Origin: Massilia aurea
GTDB taxonomy: Bacteria > Pseudomonadota > Gammaproteobacteria > Burkholderiales > Burkholderiaceae_D
Length of the DNA: 64,000 nucleotides
Assembly: GCF_024753205.1 (NCBI RefSeq)
Contig: NZ_JANUGZ010000001.1
Coordinates: forward strand, 248,001 to 312,000
Direction: 5' to 3'
The notes under the pieces were generated by a model. The model had not been told where the DNA came from. It saw only the letters and a program-made list of their open reading frames with translations, and ran no database searches. Each line of letters begins with the position of its first letter. The stretch's first letter is position 1. Both the position numbers and the translations under genes were made by a program. This document shows, piece after piece, positions 18,229-28,199 of the stretch.

Positions 18229-19617
18229 TTACAACCCCTTGATTTCACGGTGCTGCGGCACCAGCATTTTCATGACCGTCCACGCCACCAGGTAGGCCAC
18301 GGCGCAGATCGAGAACATGATCATATACCCGGTCTGCAGCTGGCCCAGCGCGCCGTAATGGTCAAACAGCCAGCCACCGAGCTTGGTGAGCAGCACGCCG
18401 CCCAGGCCACCGGCCATGCCGCCGATGCCGACGACCGAACCCACGCTGTGTTTCGGGAACATGTCCGAGACGGTCGTGAACAGGTTCGCCGACCAGGCCT
18501 GGTGCGCCGAGGCGCCGATGCCGATCAGGATCACCGGGACCCAGAAGCCCAGGTAGCCAAGCGGTTGCGCCAGCAGCACGACCAGCGGGCACAGGGCGAT
18601 GACGAGCATGGCCTTCATGCGGCCATGATAGATGTCGGCTCCCCGGTTCAGGAACCAGGTCGGCAGCCAGCCGCCGCCGATACTGCCCACCATCGTCATG
18701 CTGTACAAAACAGCGAGCGGAATGATCATGTCGGTAGCCGACATGCCGTATTGCGCCGACATGTACTTGGGCAGCCAGAACAGGAAGAACCACCAGACGC
18801 CATCGGTCATGAATTTGCCGAAGGCGAAGGCCCAGGTCTGGCGGTAGCCCAGCAGCTTGAACCACGAACCTTTGACGGGCGTGCCGGTGGGCGCCACCGT
18901 GACACCGGCGTCGCTGTTGATGTAGGCCAATTCGGCCGCCTTCAGGCGCGGCTGCTGTTCCGGCGCATCGTACAGCCAGATCCACAGGCCCATCCACAAG
19001 AAGCCGATGCCGCCGATGACGATGAACGCCGACTGCCAGCCCCAGTGTGCAGCGATCAGCGGCACGGTCAGTGGCGCCAGGATCGCGCCGACGTTGGCAC
19101 CCGAGTTGAAGATGCCAGTGGCGAACGAGCGCTCGCGTTTCGGGAAGTATTCGGCAGTCGCCTTGATCGCCGCCGGGAAGTTACCTGCTTCACCGACAGC
19201 CAGTACCGCGCGGCCGATCATGAAGCCGGCCACGGACACCGGCACGACGGCCAGGCCGATACTGGTAAACACCGTGTTGACCGCTTCGCCGATACCGATC
19301 GCGTAGGCATGGCCGATGGCGCCCAGCGACCAGATGACGATGGCCAGCACGTAGGCACGCTTGGTGCCCATGCGGTCGATCACGCGGCCGGCAAACAGCA
19401 TCGAGATCGCATAGACGAACTGGAAGGTCGCCGTGATATTGGCGTAATCGGTATTGGTCCAGTTGAACTGCTCGGTGAGCACCGGTGCGAGCAGGCTCAA
19501 GACCTGGCGGTCCAGGTAATTGATGGTGGTGGCAAAAAACAGTAGCGCGCAGATCGTCCAGCGATACCTGCCCACCACCGACTGCGCCGGTGTTACGTCG
19601 ATGACTTGCTGATTCAT
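18229..19617 (-). CDS. MFS transporter, hexuronate (ExuT-like) anion:cation symporter family
   Basis: 462 residues, 12 membrane segments. The family signature NYLDRQVLSLLAPVLTEQF follows TM1, and EAGNFPAAIKATAEYFPKRERSFATGIFNSG lies in the first half, typical of ExuT/GudP-type sugar-acid carriers. It probably takes up galacturonate or related acids with protons. It is in the leftward operon after kdgD and the semialdehyde dehydrogenase (73-nt gap) and directly before the lactonase. Hexuronate versus aldarate as substrate cannot be settled by sequence alone. Confidence 0.88.
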   Translation of the reverse strand: MNQQVIDVTPAQSVVGRYRWTICALLFFATTINYLDRQVLSLLAPVLTEQFNWTNTDYANITATFQFVYAISMLFAGRVIDRMGTKRAYVLAIVIWSLGAIGHAYAIGIGEAVNTVFTSIGLAVVPVSVAGFMIGRAVLAVGEAGNFPAAIKATAEYFPKRERSFATGIFNSGANVGAILAPLTVPLIAAHWGWQSAFIVIGGIGFLWMGLWIWLYDAPEQQPRLKAAELAYINSDAGVTVAPTGTPVKGSWFKLLGYRQTWAFAFGKFMTDGVWWFFLFWLPKYMSAQYGMSATDMIIPLAVLYSMTMVGSIGGGWLPTWFLNRGADIYHGRMKAMLVIALCPLVVLLAQPLGYLGFWVPVILIGIGASAHQAWSANLFTTVSDMFPKHSVGSVVGIGGMAGGLGGVLLTKLGGWLFDHYGALGQLQTGYMIMFSICAVAYLVAWTVMKMLVPQHREIKGL

Positions 19618-19690
19618 GGTGATCAGTTCTTTTCAAGTTGGGTGACAGCCGGCGTCTCCTCCGGCTGGTACTGCGTTCAAGCGTCGTGTG

Positions 19691-21277
19691 TTACTTCCCT
19701 CCGCCCACTTGCAACGTGCCATCCTGCAGGCGCGACAGGCCCAGCGGATTGTCGTCACGCAGTGCCTCCTGCAGCAGGCTGCCCGGCACGTTCTGGTAGC
19801 AGACCGGGCGGAGGAAACGGTCGATCGCGCTGGCGCCAACCGATGTCGTGCGGCTGTCGCTGGTGGCCGGGAACGGGCCGCCGTGCACCATCGCATGCGC
19901 CACTTCCACGCCGGTCGGGAAGCCGTTGAACAGCACGCGGCCCGCCTTGCGCTCGACGATCGGCAACAGCTTGGCCGCCAGGTCGAGGTCACCTTCGCGC
20001 GCGTGGACCGTGACGGTCAGTTGCCCGTGCAGGTGCTCGGCTGCCTGCAACAGCTGGGCGGCGTCGGTAAAGCGTACCAGCACCGCGCACGGGCCGAACA
20101 CTTCATCTTCGAGTGCCGGGTTGCCCATGTAGGTGGCGGCGTCGCACACGTACAGCGCAGCCTGCGCAGCGCAGCCGTTGCCTTCGGTGGTGCCTTGCGC
20201 GACCAGTTGCAGGCCGTCGACGGCGTTGAACGCCGTCACGCCCTTCGTGTAGGCGTCGTGGATGCCGGCGGTGAGCATCGTGCCGGCGCCCTTCGCGCGC
20301 AGTGCCTGCGCGCTCGCGGTGACGAAGGCGTCGAGCTCGGCGCCAGCCAGGGCGAACACCAGGCCCGGGTTCGTGCAGAACTGGCCGACGCCCAGCGTCA
20401 GCGAATCGACGAAGCCCTGCGCCAGCGTCGCGCCACCGGTCTGCACTGCAGCAGGCAGCAGGAACACGGGGTTCACGCTACTCATTTCGGCGTACACGGG
20501 AATCGGCTCAGGGCGCGCAGCTGCCGTGCGCAGCAGCGCCAGGCCACCCTGGCGCGAACCGGTAAAGCCCACGGCCTTGATCGCCGGATGCGACACCAGT
20601 TGCTGGCCAACGGTGCGGCCATCGCCGAACAGCATCGAGAACACGCCTTCCGGCAGGCCGCTCGCCTTGACGGCGCGCTGCACTGCGCGTCCGACCAGTT
20701 CCGACGTGCCGGGATGGGCGCTGTGCGCCTTGACCACGACCGGGCAACCGGCGGCCAGGGCCGACGCCGTGTCGCCGCCCGCGACCGAGAACGCGAGCGG
20801 GAAGTTACTGGCGCCGAACACGACAACCGGACCGAGGCCGATCTTGCGCAGGCGCAGGTCGGGCCGCGGTGGCGCGCGCTCGGGCAAGGCGCTGTCGATG
20901 GTCGCGTCCATGAAGTACCCGTCGCGCACGACCTTGGCAAACAGGCGCAGCTGGGTCACGGTGCGCATGCGCTCACCTTCCAGGCGCGCCTGCGGCAGGC
21001 CGGTCTCGAGCTGGGCGCGCTCGATCAGCTCGGGGCCGATCGCCAGAATTTCTTCCGCCACCATCTCGAGGAACGCGGCGCGCTGCTCAAGCGGCAGCGC
21101 GCGATACGGATCGAACGCTTCGCTGGCCAGCGCGCAGGCGCGCTCGACGTCGTCACCCGTGGCCTGGCCGAAGCCGGGCTGCAGGTCTTCCCGCGTGGCC
21201 GGGTTGAAGCCGAAGACTTCCGTGCCGGCGCCGCGCACGCTGTGCGCGCCAATGATCATTTCACCGAGAATCGCCAT
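19691..21277 (-). CDS. 2,5-dioxovalerate (alpha-ketoglutarate semialdehyde) dehydrogenase
   Basis: 528 residues of the NADP-preferring type III KGSADH group of aldehyde dehydrogenases. It starts [16 protein letters not shown] at 21277, 2 nt after the kdgD stop. Landmarks are [49 protein letters not shown], a catalytic-Glu region [11 protein letters not shown] and the catalytic Cys in [11 protein letters not shown]. It oxidises 2-oxoglutarate semialdehyde, the KdgD product, to 2-oxoglutarate, the last step of the oxidative uronate/aldarate route. Tight linkage to kdgD supports this role over other aldehydes. Confidence 0.92.
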   Translation of the reverse strand: MAILGEMIIGAHSVRGAGTEVFGFNPATREDLQPGFGQATGDDVERACALASEAFDPYRALPLEQRAAFLEMVAEEILAIGPELIERAQLETGLPQARLEGERMRTVTQLRLFAKVVRDGYFMDATIDSALPERAPPRPDLRLRKIGLGPVVVFGASNFPLAFSVAGGDTASALAAGCPVVVKAHSAHPGTSELVGRAVQRAVKASGLPEGVFSMLFGDGRTVGQQLVSHPAIKAVGFTGSRQGGLALLRTAAARPEPIPVYAEMSSVNPVFLLPAAVQTGGATLAQGFVDSLTLGVGQFCTNPGLVFALAGAELDAFVTASAQALRAKGAGTMLTAGIHDAYTKGVTAFNAVDGLQLVAQGTTEGNGCAAQAALYVCDAATYMGNPALEDEVFGPCAVLVRFTDAAQLLQAAEHLHGQLTVTVHAREGDLDLAAKLLPIVERKAGRVLFNGFPTGVEVAHAMVHGGPFPATSDSRTTSVGASAIDRFLRPVCYQNVPGSLLQEALRDDNPLGLSRLQDGTLQVGGGK

Positions 21278-21279
21278 GA

Positions 21280-22191
21280 TCAAATTACCCCGTTCTTCTT
21301 CAGCAGAGCCAGCAGCATCGCGTCTTCTTCAGCCGTCAGGTCGGTCAACGGCGGACGCACCGGGCCTGCACCATGGCCGACCAGTCGGGCGCCGGCCTTG
21401 ACGATGCTGACGGCGTAACCGGCCTTGCGGTTGCGGATCTCCAGGTACGGCAGGAAGAAATCGTCGATCAGGCGGTTGGTGGTGGCGAAATCGTCGGCGA
21501 CGGTGGCGTGATAGAAGTCCATCGCCAGTTGCGGCACGAAGTTGAACACGGCCGACGAATACACCGGGGTGCCCAGCGCCTTGTAGGCGCCGGCGTAGAC
21601 TTCGGCGGTTGGCAGGCCGCCCAGGTAGCTGAAGCGGTCGCCCATGCGGCGCCAGATCGACACCATCAGTTCGATGTCGCCGTTACCGTCCTTGAAGCCG
21701 ATCAGGTTCGGGCAGCGATCGGCCAGCTTTTCCAGCGAATCCGGGGTCAGGCGGCAGTTCGCGCGGTTATAGACCACGACGCCAATCTTCACCGAGCGGC
21801 ACACCGCTTCAACGTGGGCGATCAGGCCGTCCTGGCTGGCTTCGGTCAGATAGTGCGGCAGCAGCAGCAGGCCCTTGGCGCCCTGGCGCTCGGCTTCCTG
21901 GGCGTGCGCGATGGCGGTGCGGGTCGGGCCACCGCAACCGGCCAGGATCGGCACGACGCCGGCGCAGGTGTCGACTGCCGTCTTGATGATCTGGCCGTAT
22001 TCTTCACCGTGCAGCGAGAAGTACTCGCCGGTGCCGCCGGCGGCGAACAGCGCGGTGGCGCCGAACGGGGCGAGCCACTCCAGGCGCGCGGCATAGCCTT
22101 TTGGATCGAAGTCACCCTGCGCATCGAAATCGGTGATCGGGAACGACAGCAAGCCGTGGGAAAGGACTTGCTTGAGTTCGTTTGGTTGCAT
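21280..22191 (-). CDS. kdgD: 5-dehydro-4-deoxyglucarate dehydratase
   Basis: 303 residues, DHDPS/NAL aldolase fold. [23 protein letters not shown] at 22191 is the conserved start of the KdgD group. GGTGEYFSL is the substrate loop, the catalytic Tyr is in [11 protein letters not shown] and the Schiff-base Lys in [11 protein letters not shown]. It converts 5-dehydro-4-deoxy-D-glucarate to 2-oxoglutarate semialdehyde with loss of CO2 and water. It is the first gene of an operon with the semialdehyde dehydrogenase, ExuT-like carrier and SMP-30 lactonase. A palindromic operator (22243-22265) and a GntR regulator gene lie just upstream. Confidence 0.93.
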   Translation of the reverse strand: MQPNELKQVLSHGLLSFPITDFDAQGDFDPKGYAARLEWLAPFGATALFAAGGTGEYFSLHGEEYGQIIKTAVDTCAGVVPILAGCGGPTRTAIAHAQEAERQGAKGLLLLPHYLTEASQDGLIAHVEAVCRSVKIGVVVYNRANCRLTPDSLEKLADRCPNLIGFKDGNGDIELMVSIWRRMGDRFSYLGGLPTAEVYAGAYKALGTPVYSSAVFNFVPQLAMDFYHATVADDFATTNRLIDDFFLPYLEIRNRKAGYAVSIVKAGARLVGHGAGPVRPPLTDLTAEEDAMLLALLKKNGVI

Positions 22192-22242
22192 CGTGCTGTC
22201 TCCGCTATCTGGTTGTTGGACGAAATACCTGCCATCGAGCAG

Positions 22243-22265
22243 GTTGTAAGTCATCGTACAACTGA
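22243..22265 (-). promoter_or_regulatory. Operator upstream of kdgD (GTTGTA-N8-TACAAC)
   Basis: GTTGTA (22243-22248) and TACAAC (22257-22262) form an inverted repeat. The right part extends to ATCGTACAACTGA, which recurs in the opposite orientation at 23075-23087 before the adjacent GntR gene. A shared motif before both a FadR-type regulator and the operon beside it is the usual pattern for autoregulation plus control of the pathway (inferred). Confidence 0.6.
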
Positions 22266-22298
22266 CTGCAGTCATCCGCAAGCAGAAAATGCGGAAAT

Positions 22299-23027
22299 TC
22301 AGTTCATCGTGCTTTCCAGGCGGCGCTGCGCTTCCACCAGACGTTCGCGGCTGTTGGACAGATGGGTACGCATCGCGGCGCGCGCGGCTTCCGGGTCGCG
22401 TCGCTCGATGGCGCGGTAAATATCGTCGTGTTCGCGGCTGACGCGCTCGAGGAAACCGGCGGGCTTGTCCTGGTCGAGCACGGGCGTGTTGAGCCGCGCG
22501 CGCGGAATGAAAGCATTGCCCAGGCGGGTCAGGATATCGACGAAATACCGGTTGCCAGTCGATTGCGCAATCAGCAAGTGGAAACGTTTATCCGCCTCGA
22601 CCGCTGGCCTGCCCTCGGCCATCGCCTCCTGCATCTCGCGCAGCGCGGCGGCCAGCTCGTCGGCCTGCTCCTGGCTGCGACGGCTGGCCGCCAGGCCTGC
22701 TGTCTCGGTCTCGACGCCGATGCGCAATTCCAGCACGGCCAGCACATCGCGCAGCGTCACAATGTTTTCGGACTCAAGGCCCAGCCCCGCCTGCACGCGT
22801 TCGATCACGAAGGTGCCGATGCCGTGGCGGGTCTGGACCAGCCCGGCTGCCTGTAGATGTGTGATCGCTTCACGCACCACGGTGCGACTCACCCCGTGCT
22901 GGGCCATCAACGACGACTCCGTGGGCAATTTGTCGCCCGGCTTGAGCGTGCCCTGCCGGATCGTGTCGCTGATCTGCTCGACCACTCCCTGGGACAGACT
23001 GCGGTGCTTGCGTTGCGGGAGCGTCAT
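22299..23027 (-). CDS. GntR/FadR-type transcriptional regulator (FCD domain)
   Basis: 242 residues. Winged helix at ~10-75 ([41 protein letters not shown], then TRHGIGTFV) and an all-helical FCD ligand domain with metal-type residues ([44 protein letters not shown]). It sits directly upstream of kdgD in the same direction, with candidate operators before itself (23075) and kdgD (22243). It most likely represses the galactarate/galacturonate operon and releases on a pathway sugar acid (inferred). It is distinct from the other GntR protein at 27195. Confidence 0.9.
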   Translation of the reverse strand: MTLPQRKHRSLSQGVVEQISDTIRQGTLKPGDKLPTESSLMAQHGVSRTVVREAITHLQAAGLVQTRHGIGTFVIERVQAGLGLESENIVTLRDVLAVLELRIGVETETAGLAASRRSQEQADELAAALREMQEAMAEGRPAVEADKRFHLLIAQSTGNRYFVDILTRLGNAFIPRARLNTPVLDQDKPAGFLERVSREHDDIYRAIERRDPEAARAAMRTHLSNSRERLVEAQRRLESTMN

Positions 23028-23074
23028 GATGGGAAATCGCGATGAATGGGATGGCCCAGATTATACGCGACGAT

Positions 23075-23090
23075 TCAGTTGTACGACATC
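23075..23090 (-). promoter_or_regulatory. Operator upstream of the GntR gene (shared TCGTACAACTGA motif)
   Basis: Read on the minus strand, GATGTCGTACAACTGA lies 48 bp before the regulator start. It shares TCGTACAACTGA with the kdgD operator at 22243-22265. This supports autoregulation. Confidence 0.55.
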
Positions 23091-23142
23091 CCATAACTAG
23101 ACAAGATCTGGGCAACATTTGCGGTATAGCCACGTTGCAAAA

Positions 23143-23155
23143 TTGGTCCGACCAA
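23143..23155 (+). promoter_or_regulatory. TTGGTCCGACCAA palindrome before the pectinase operon
   Basis: A perfect 13-bp inverted repeat lies 36 bp before the CE12 esterase start. It matches sites before the udh/GH105, garD and TonB-receptor genes (52181, 38385, 56798, 28063), so it probably marks one pectin regulon. Which GntR protein binds is not shown by the sequence. Confidence 0.7.
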
Positions 23156-23191
23156 CCTAGAATCAGATGATCATAAGAATATGGAGACACC

Positions 23192-23935
23192 GTGGCCAAC
23201 ATCCGCCCTTTTGCCCTGACCCTGCTATGCCTGCCGTTATGGTTCCTGGGCGGTGCCGCCACGGCCACGCCACCCGTCCACGACCGCGTGATCCTGGTGG
23301 GCGACTCCACCATGGCCAGCACCACCGGCTACGGCGACGCGCTGTGCGAACGATTCACGCCCGAGACGGCCTGCCTGAACCTGGCGCGCGGCGGGCGCAG
23401 TTCGGGCAGCTTCCGGGCCGAGGGCCGCTGGGACGAGGTGACCGGCCTGCTGCGCGCCGGCGGCTACCGGCGCACCTTCGTGCTGATCCAGTTCGGCCAC
23501 AACGACCAGCCGGGCAAGCCCGGTCGCTCGACGGACTACGTGACCGAATTCCCCGCCAATATGCAGCGTTACGTCGAAGAAGCCCGCGCACTGGGTGCAG
23601 TACCGGTGCTGGTCACGCCACTCACGCGGCGCAGCTTCAAGGGAGGCTATGTACAGGATGACCTGGCACCATGGGCGGCCACCGTGCGCAACATTGCTGC
23701 GGCCACGGCCACCCCGCTGATCGAACTGAACGCGCTGTCGCTGGCCGCCGTGCAGGCCATGGGGCCGGACGAGGCCGACAAACTGGCGCGCGTCGGCGAG
23801 AACTTCGACCGCACGCACGTGGGACCGCTGGGCGCCCGGCGCTTTGCAGACATCGTCGCGCGCGAAATCGTACGCAAGGTGCCGCAGCTGGCTAACGACC
23901 TGGTTGCGGAAGACGGCGCCGGGGGCACGCAATGA
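23192..23935 (+). CDS. Secreted SGNH esterase, CE12 (rhamnogalacturonan acetylesterase family)
   Basis: 247 residues from a GTG start with GGAG upstream. A signal peptide ends near ATA (residues ~24-26). SGNH blocks are VGDSTMAS with nucleophile S39, NLARGGRSSGSF, IQFGHNDQ and the D206/H209 pair in FDRTHVGPLGA. The family removes acetyl groups from pectin and rhamnogalacturonan, exposing the chain to lyases. The stop overlaps the start of the lyase-esterase fusion gene (ATGA), so both are made together. It is probably periplasmic or secreted. Confidence 0.9.
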   Translation: MANIRPFALTLLCLPLWFLGGAATATPPVHDRVILVGDSTMASTTGYGDALCERFTPETACLNLARGGRSSGSFRAEGRWDEVTGLLRAGGYRRTFVLIQFGHNDQPGKPGRSTDYVTEFPANMQRYVEEARALGAVPVLVTPLTRRSFKGGYVQDDLAPWAATVRNIAAATATPLIELNALSLAAVQAMGPDEADKLARVGENFDRTHVGPLGARRFADIVAREIVRKVPQLANDLVAEDGAGGTQ

Positions 23936-26900
23936 ACGCCGCGCTCGCGGCAGTCGCAATCGCATTGGCGCTGCAACCCGTCCAGGCGCAGTCCATGGCG
24001 CCGGCAAGCGCCGAGCGCCAGCACGCACCGGCCGACGGCTGGGCCGCGCAAGAAGGCGGCACGCGCGGTGGCGCACTGGCGCTGCCTGCCCACGTATTCA
24101 CGGTGCGCAACCGCGCGGAACTGGTCGCGGCGCTTATGGCATCTGCGCCTTCGCGTATCGTACGTGTGACGGAAACGATCGACATGACCGAAGGCCGGCC
24201 GTTCACCGACAGTGCCGACCAGGCGCGGCGCGGCGCCGTGACCATTCCTTCCAATACCACGCTACTGGGCGTGACGCCCGGTGCCGGCTTCATCAACGCC
24301 AGCTTGACGATCGACGGGGTCGAACAGGTCATCGTGCGTCACCTGGCGATCCGCAATCCGTGCGACATCCAGCCGGAATGGGACCCGCACGACGGCCCGC
24401 AAGGCAACTGGAATTCGGACTACGATGGCATCACGGTGCAGGCCGCGCGCCACGTCTGGATCGACCATAACAGCTTCACCGATGCGCCCGACACGGACGA
24501 CCGGGCGCCGGTCGAGAATGGCAAGATCAAGCAATGCCACGACGGGGCACTGGATATCTCGCAGGGCGCGGACCTGGTCAGCGTCACCTACAACCATTTC
24601 GCCGATCACGAAAAGAACATGCTGATCGGCGCCAGCGACCGCGCCACCGGTGACACTGACCGGCTGCGCATCACGCTCAAGGGCAATCTGTTCGAACACG
24701 TCGCCGAGCGTGCGCCGCGCGTACGCTACGGCCAGGTGCACCTTTTCAATAACTATTATGTGGGCGAGCGCAAGCGAGCCGTCTACCGTCATAGCTACAG
24801 CATCGGCGTGGGACACCAGGCACTGGTGCGCTCCGACGCCAATGCCTTCGATGTGACCGGCGCCCGCGGCTGCGCGGACCTGGTGCGCGACCCGGGGTCG
24901 AGCCACGGCGTGTTTGCCGACAGCGGCTCGCTGCTCAATGGCCAGCCGCTTGGCGCCTGTCCGTTCGGCGGGCCTGCGATGGCGCCTCTGCCCTACGCCC
25001 ATACGGCGCTGCCGGCGCAGCTGGTGCCTGAACACGTGCGCACCAACGCCGGCCCGCGGCCGGCCAAGGGCGCAGACGGCATTGCCGAAGCGCGCCTGTC
25101 GCTGGCGCCGGGCGCGCCGTTCGTGCTGCGCGCGCGGCGTCAGGCGAATGGTGACTGGCAGGGCGTGAGCGTGCAACTGGTGGACGAAGGAAAAACCCTG
25201 CAGGTCGAACTGCTGGCGTCGCGCAGCGGCAAGGTGGAACGCCTCAAGCAGGTGCGGCGCCGTCTTCCACCAGCTTTCGTGGCATCCCGCACGCCGCTGA
25301 CCGTCGGCCTGACATTCGAGGGCGGCGTCCTGTTTGCGCTGATCGATGGCGAACGCGTCACGAGTGCGCTGGAGACGCCGCTGCCGGCAACCCTTCCACT
25401 CGACTGGGAAGCAGGCGCGCACACGGTGCTCGATGTGCGCACCGGGCAGGAAGGTACGGTGCCGGCACGCGTGACGCCGCAGGTCGCTGACAACCGGATC
25501 GCGCTGCAGGCCGGCGATCCGGCCGAGACGGTCGGCATCGGCGGCGCGGCCGACCTGGTTGCCGTAGTAGCCGATGCGCGCATCGCGACGGCTGCCGTGG
25601 TCGATGGCGCGCTGCGGATTACGCCGCTGACGCCTGGCCAGACCACGGTTGCACTGACCAGCGCGAGCGACCCGTGGGCCGGGGCGAATCTGGCCGTGGT
25701 CGTTGGCCCGCGCTTTGCCGAACCAACCGGCGCACCGGCCAGCGCCGGCCTCGACCCCGCGCGCGGCGCACGCGGCGTGCCGCCGGACACGCTGCTGCGC
25801 CTGACGCTGGCACCCGGCGCGCAACTGACCGGTGAAGGTAGCATCCGGATCTGGCGCAAGCGCGATGGCGCGCTGGTCGGCGTGATTCGGCCCGGCGAGA
25901 CCGTGAGCAGGATCGGTCTGGCGCCCCGCCAGCGCCTGGTGCGCGAGCACCGGCTGCGGCTGGTCGACGGCCAGTTGCGCGCCCAGTTGCCGCAAGCGCT
26001 TGACTACGATACCGAGTATGTCGCGACTGCAGAAGCACGCCTGGTGCGCGGCGCGGACTTTGCCGGCGCACGCTGGGCGTTTCGCACGACCCCGCACCGC
26101 CCGGTCGGCGACAGCGTGACGGTGGCCGCCACGGGCCGCGCCCACTTCCGCACCGTACAGGGCGCGCTCGACTACGCGATGAGCCTGCCCCGCGCCCTGC
26201 CGCTGACCGTGAATGTGCGCGATGGCGTCTATTCCGAACTGCTGTACCTGCGCGACAAGGACCGGCTGACGCTGCGCGGCGCCAGCCGTGAAGCGACGAT
26301 CATCCGCGCCACCAACAGCGACACGCTCAATCCCGGCTCCGGCAGCGGCCAGACGCCGCAGGAGCCTGGGCTGCTGGGCGGGCGCGCGCTGTTCCTGGTC
26401 CAGGACAGCGACCTGCTCGAACTCCGCGACATCGCTCTGCACAACACCACACTGCGCAGCGACGGCCATTCGCCGCAGGCCGAGACGCTGTTCTTCAACA
26501 GCCCGGACGGGCACCTTTCGGTGCGCAATGCGCATTTTTCGAGCGAGCAGGACACGCTGCAACTGAAGGGCTACGCGTGGATCTACAAATCGCTCGTCGA
26601 AGGCAATGTCGACTTCATCTGGGGGAACAACCGTGCGACGCTGTTCGAAGACAGCGAAGTCCGGACGGTCGGCGACAGTGCGAATCCCGACAGCGGCGGC
26701 TACATCGTCCAGGCACGCACCATCGGCGCGAACGAGCCGGGATTCGTCTTCCTGCGCTCGCGCCTGACCCGCGGCCCCGGGCCGGCGGGCAATCTGCCCC
26801 CGGATGGCAGCGCCTACCTGGCGCGCTCGCCGGGAACGGCGAACACCTGGGACCACGTCGCCTTCATCGAGTGCACCATCGGCCCGCACATCGCAGCCGA

Positions 26901-27081
26901 CGGCTGGCTGCGCCGTCCGGTGCCCAATCCGCTGCAGGGCGGCTGGCGCGAATACGGGAACCGCGCGCCGGACGGCCAGCCGCGCCACTACGGCGGCGCG
27001 GTGCTGGACGCCACGCAGGCAGCGCGCTATCGCACCCGCGCCGCTGTCTTTGCCGGCAGCGGCTGGGACCCGCAGCCATGA
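23932..27081 (+). CDS. Fusion of pectate lyase (PL1) and pectin methylesterase (CE8)
   Basis: 1049 residues with signal peptide (cleavage near VQAQS). PL1 domain ~40-345: calcium-site acidic residues around WIDHNSFTDAPDTDD and CHDGALDIS, catalytic Arg region ERAPRVRYG (259-266). A middle region ~360-720 has a beta-rich, LamG/Ig-like character (GLDPARGARGVPPDTLLRL resembles bacterial Ig repeats). CE8 domain ~725-1045 carries Asp pair D874 (SEQDTLQLKG) and D894 (VDFIWG, usually VDFIFG). The product would de-esterify pectin and cut the freed polygalacturonate in one chain. It follows the CE12 gene with 4-nt overlap. The fusion is seen directly; activities are inferred from motifs. Confidence 0.92.
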   Translation: MNAALAAVAIALALQPVQAQSMAPASAERQHAPADGWAAQEGGTRGGALALPAHVFTVRNRAELVAALMASAPSRIVRVTETIDMTEGRPFTDSADQARRGAVTIPSNTTLLGVTPGAGFINASLTIDGVEQVIVRHLAIRNPCDIQPEWDPHDGPQGNWNSDYDGITVQAARHVWIDHNSFTDAPDTDDRAPVENGKIKQCHDGALDISQGADLVSVTYNHFADHEKNMLIGASDRATGDTDRLRITLKGNLFEHVAERAPRVRYGQVHLFNNYYVGERKRAVYRHSYSIGVGHQALVRSDANAFDVTGARGCADLVRDPGSSHGVFADSGSLLNGQPLGACPFGGPAMAPLPYAHTALPAQLVPEHVRTNAGPRPAKGADGIAEARLSLAPGAPFVLRARRQANGDWQGVSVQLVDEGKTLQVELLASRSGKVERLKQVRRRLPPAFVASRTPLTVGLTFEGGVLFALIDGERVTSALETPLPATLPLDWEAGAHTVLDVRTGQEGTVPARVTPQVADNRIALQAGDPAETVGIGGAADLVAVVADARIATAAVVDGALRITPLTPGQTTVALTSASDPWAGANLAVVVGPRFAEPTGAPASAGLDPARGARGVPPDTLLRLTLAPGAQLTGEGSIRIWRKRDGALVGVIRPGETVSRIGLAPRQRLVREHRLRLVDGQLRAQLPQALDYDTEYVATAEARLVRGADFAGARWAFRTTPHRPVGDSVTVAATGRAHFRTVQGALDYAMSLPRALPLTVNVRDGVYSELLYLRDKDRLTLRGASREATIIRATNSDTLNPGSGSGQTPQEPGLLGGRALFLVQDSDLLELRDIALHNTTLRSDGHSPQAETLFFNSPDGHLSVRNAHFSSEQDTLQLKGYAWIYKSLVEGNVDFIWGNNRATLFEDSEVRTVGDSANPDSGGYIVQARTIGANEPGFVFLRSRLTRGPGPAGNLPPDGSAYLARSPGTANTWDHVAFIECTIGPHIAADGWLRRPVPNPLQGGWREYGNRAPDGQPRHYGGAVLDATQAARYRTRAAVFAGSGWDPQP

Positions 27082-27157
27082 GCGGCTTAGCTACCACGAT
27101 AACTATTTGCTGCGCGCCCTTGCCACATCAGGCCGGCCAAACTAAGATTCGCTAGTT

Positions 27158-27173
27158 TTGGCAGAGCTGCCAA
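27158..27173 (+). promoter_or_regulatory. Palindrome before the second GntR gene
   Basis: TTGGCAG-AG-CTGCCAA is a perfect inverted repeat 22 bp before the GntR start at 27195, a natural place for an autoregulatory site. It resembles, but is not the same as, the TTGGYCNGACCAA pectin sites. Confidence 0.5.
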
Positions 27174-27194
27174 TTATCCAGGACGAACCGACCG

Positions 27195-27893
27195 ATGAAG
27201 ATTACTCCAGCGCCGAATGAACCAGGCACCACCGAGCCGCGGCTGTACCGGGTCGTGGCGGCCAGGATCGAAGAACTGATCCGTGCCGAGAACATCCGCG
27301 GTGGCGAGCGCCTGCCTGCCGAGCGGGAGCTGGCGGCCAAGCTCGGGGTCAGCCGCACGTCGCTGCGCGAAGGCCTGATCGCGCTCGAACTGGGTGGCAA
27401 AGTTGAAGTGCGTGGCGGGTCCGGTGTCTATGTCAGCGAACAGGCAGCGCCGCAGGCGGTGGTGCCGACGGCCGGGCCGGGCCCGTTCGAAGTGCTGGCT
27501 GCGCGCCGCATGATCGAGGTCGAAGTCGCCGCGCTGGCGGCGAAGCACGCCAATGATTCGGCCATCGACGCCATCCTGCTCGCTGTCGAGGAGATGGAAC
27601 AGCACCACGAGGACCGCAGCGCCAATGAAATGGCCGACCGCAATTTTCACCTGGCCATCGCGCGCGCGACCGGCAACAGCGCCATGGTCGGCGTGATTGA
27701 ATACCTGTGGAGCCAGCGCGGCTCGCTGTGGCACAAGCTCAAGGAGCACTTCCAGACCGAGGAACTGCGCCAGCAAACGCTGATCGACCACCGCAATATC
27801 TTCGCCGCCATCGCATCGCACGATGTCGCCGGCGCACGCCAGGCGATGCGCGCCCACCTCGACCGCGTCACGCGCACCTTCTCGCGCGGCTGA
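27195..27893 (+). CDS. GntR/FadR-type transcriptional regulator (FCD domain)
   Basis: 232 residues. Winged helix ~10-80 (RLYRVVAARIEELIRAENI, LPAERELAAKLGVSRTSLREGL, EVRGGSGVYV) and helical FCD domain (AARRMIEVEVAALAAKH, DRNFHLAIARATGNSAM, DHRNIFAAIASHD). It follows the lyase-esterase fusion gene and precedes a TonB receptor gene carrying a TTGGTC-type site, so it is a good candidate to bind the TTGGYCNGACCAA family (inferred). ExuR/UxuR-like control by galacturonate or its derivatives would fit. Confidence 0.9.
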   Translation: MKITPAPNEPGTTEPRLYRVVAARIEELIRAENIRGGERLPAERELAAKLGVSRTSLREGLIALELGGKVEVRGGSGVYVSEQAAPQAVVPTAGPGPFEVLAARRMIEVEVAALAAKHANDSAIDAILLAVEEMEQHHEDRSANEMADRNFHLAIARATGNSAMVGVIEYLWSQRGSLWHKLKEHFQTEELRQQTLIDHRNIFAAIASHDVAGARQAMRAHLDRVTRTFSRG

Positions 27894-28062
27894 CCAGCCT
27901 CGTCACAACAGCGGGCCGCGCCAGCGCCCGCTTCACGGGCCAGCGCTGCCCGACGCCTGCTCTTCCGCGCCCCTGCGCCCTGCCGCCTTCTGCCTCATCC
28001 GACATAAATAAGACAACATCTGTATAGACCAGAACATATTTCGGCACGTCCAGATTGCCTAA

Positions 28063-28075
28063 GTGGTCTTACCAA
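28063..28075 (+). promoter_or_regulatory. Degenerate pectin-regulon site before the first TonB receptor
   Basis: GTGGTCTTACCAA keeps TGGTC and ACCAA of the TTGGYCNGACCAA palindrome, 125 bp before the receptor start. The 306-bp gap 27894-28199 otherwise shows no gene or clear terminator. Confidence 0.4.
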
Positions 28076-28199
28076 AGTAAAATTGAACATACCAGTCGCC
28101 GGTTGCGCACGATTCACAGAAATCACGAACCGCCCGACATGCACGCGATCCCGAGAGACATCCGGACGCACTCTCACGATGACAGGCAGGAGACACTCA

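Noticed and set aside
24262-26988. Very long open frame on the minus strand across the PL1-CE8 gene
   Set aside because: It is antisense to a gene with complete domain motifs. High GC removes stops in the opposite frame, and the translation is Arg/Ala/Gln-rich without any family.
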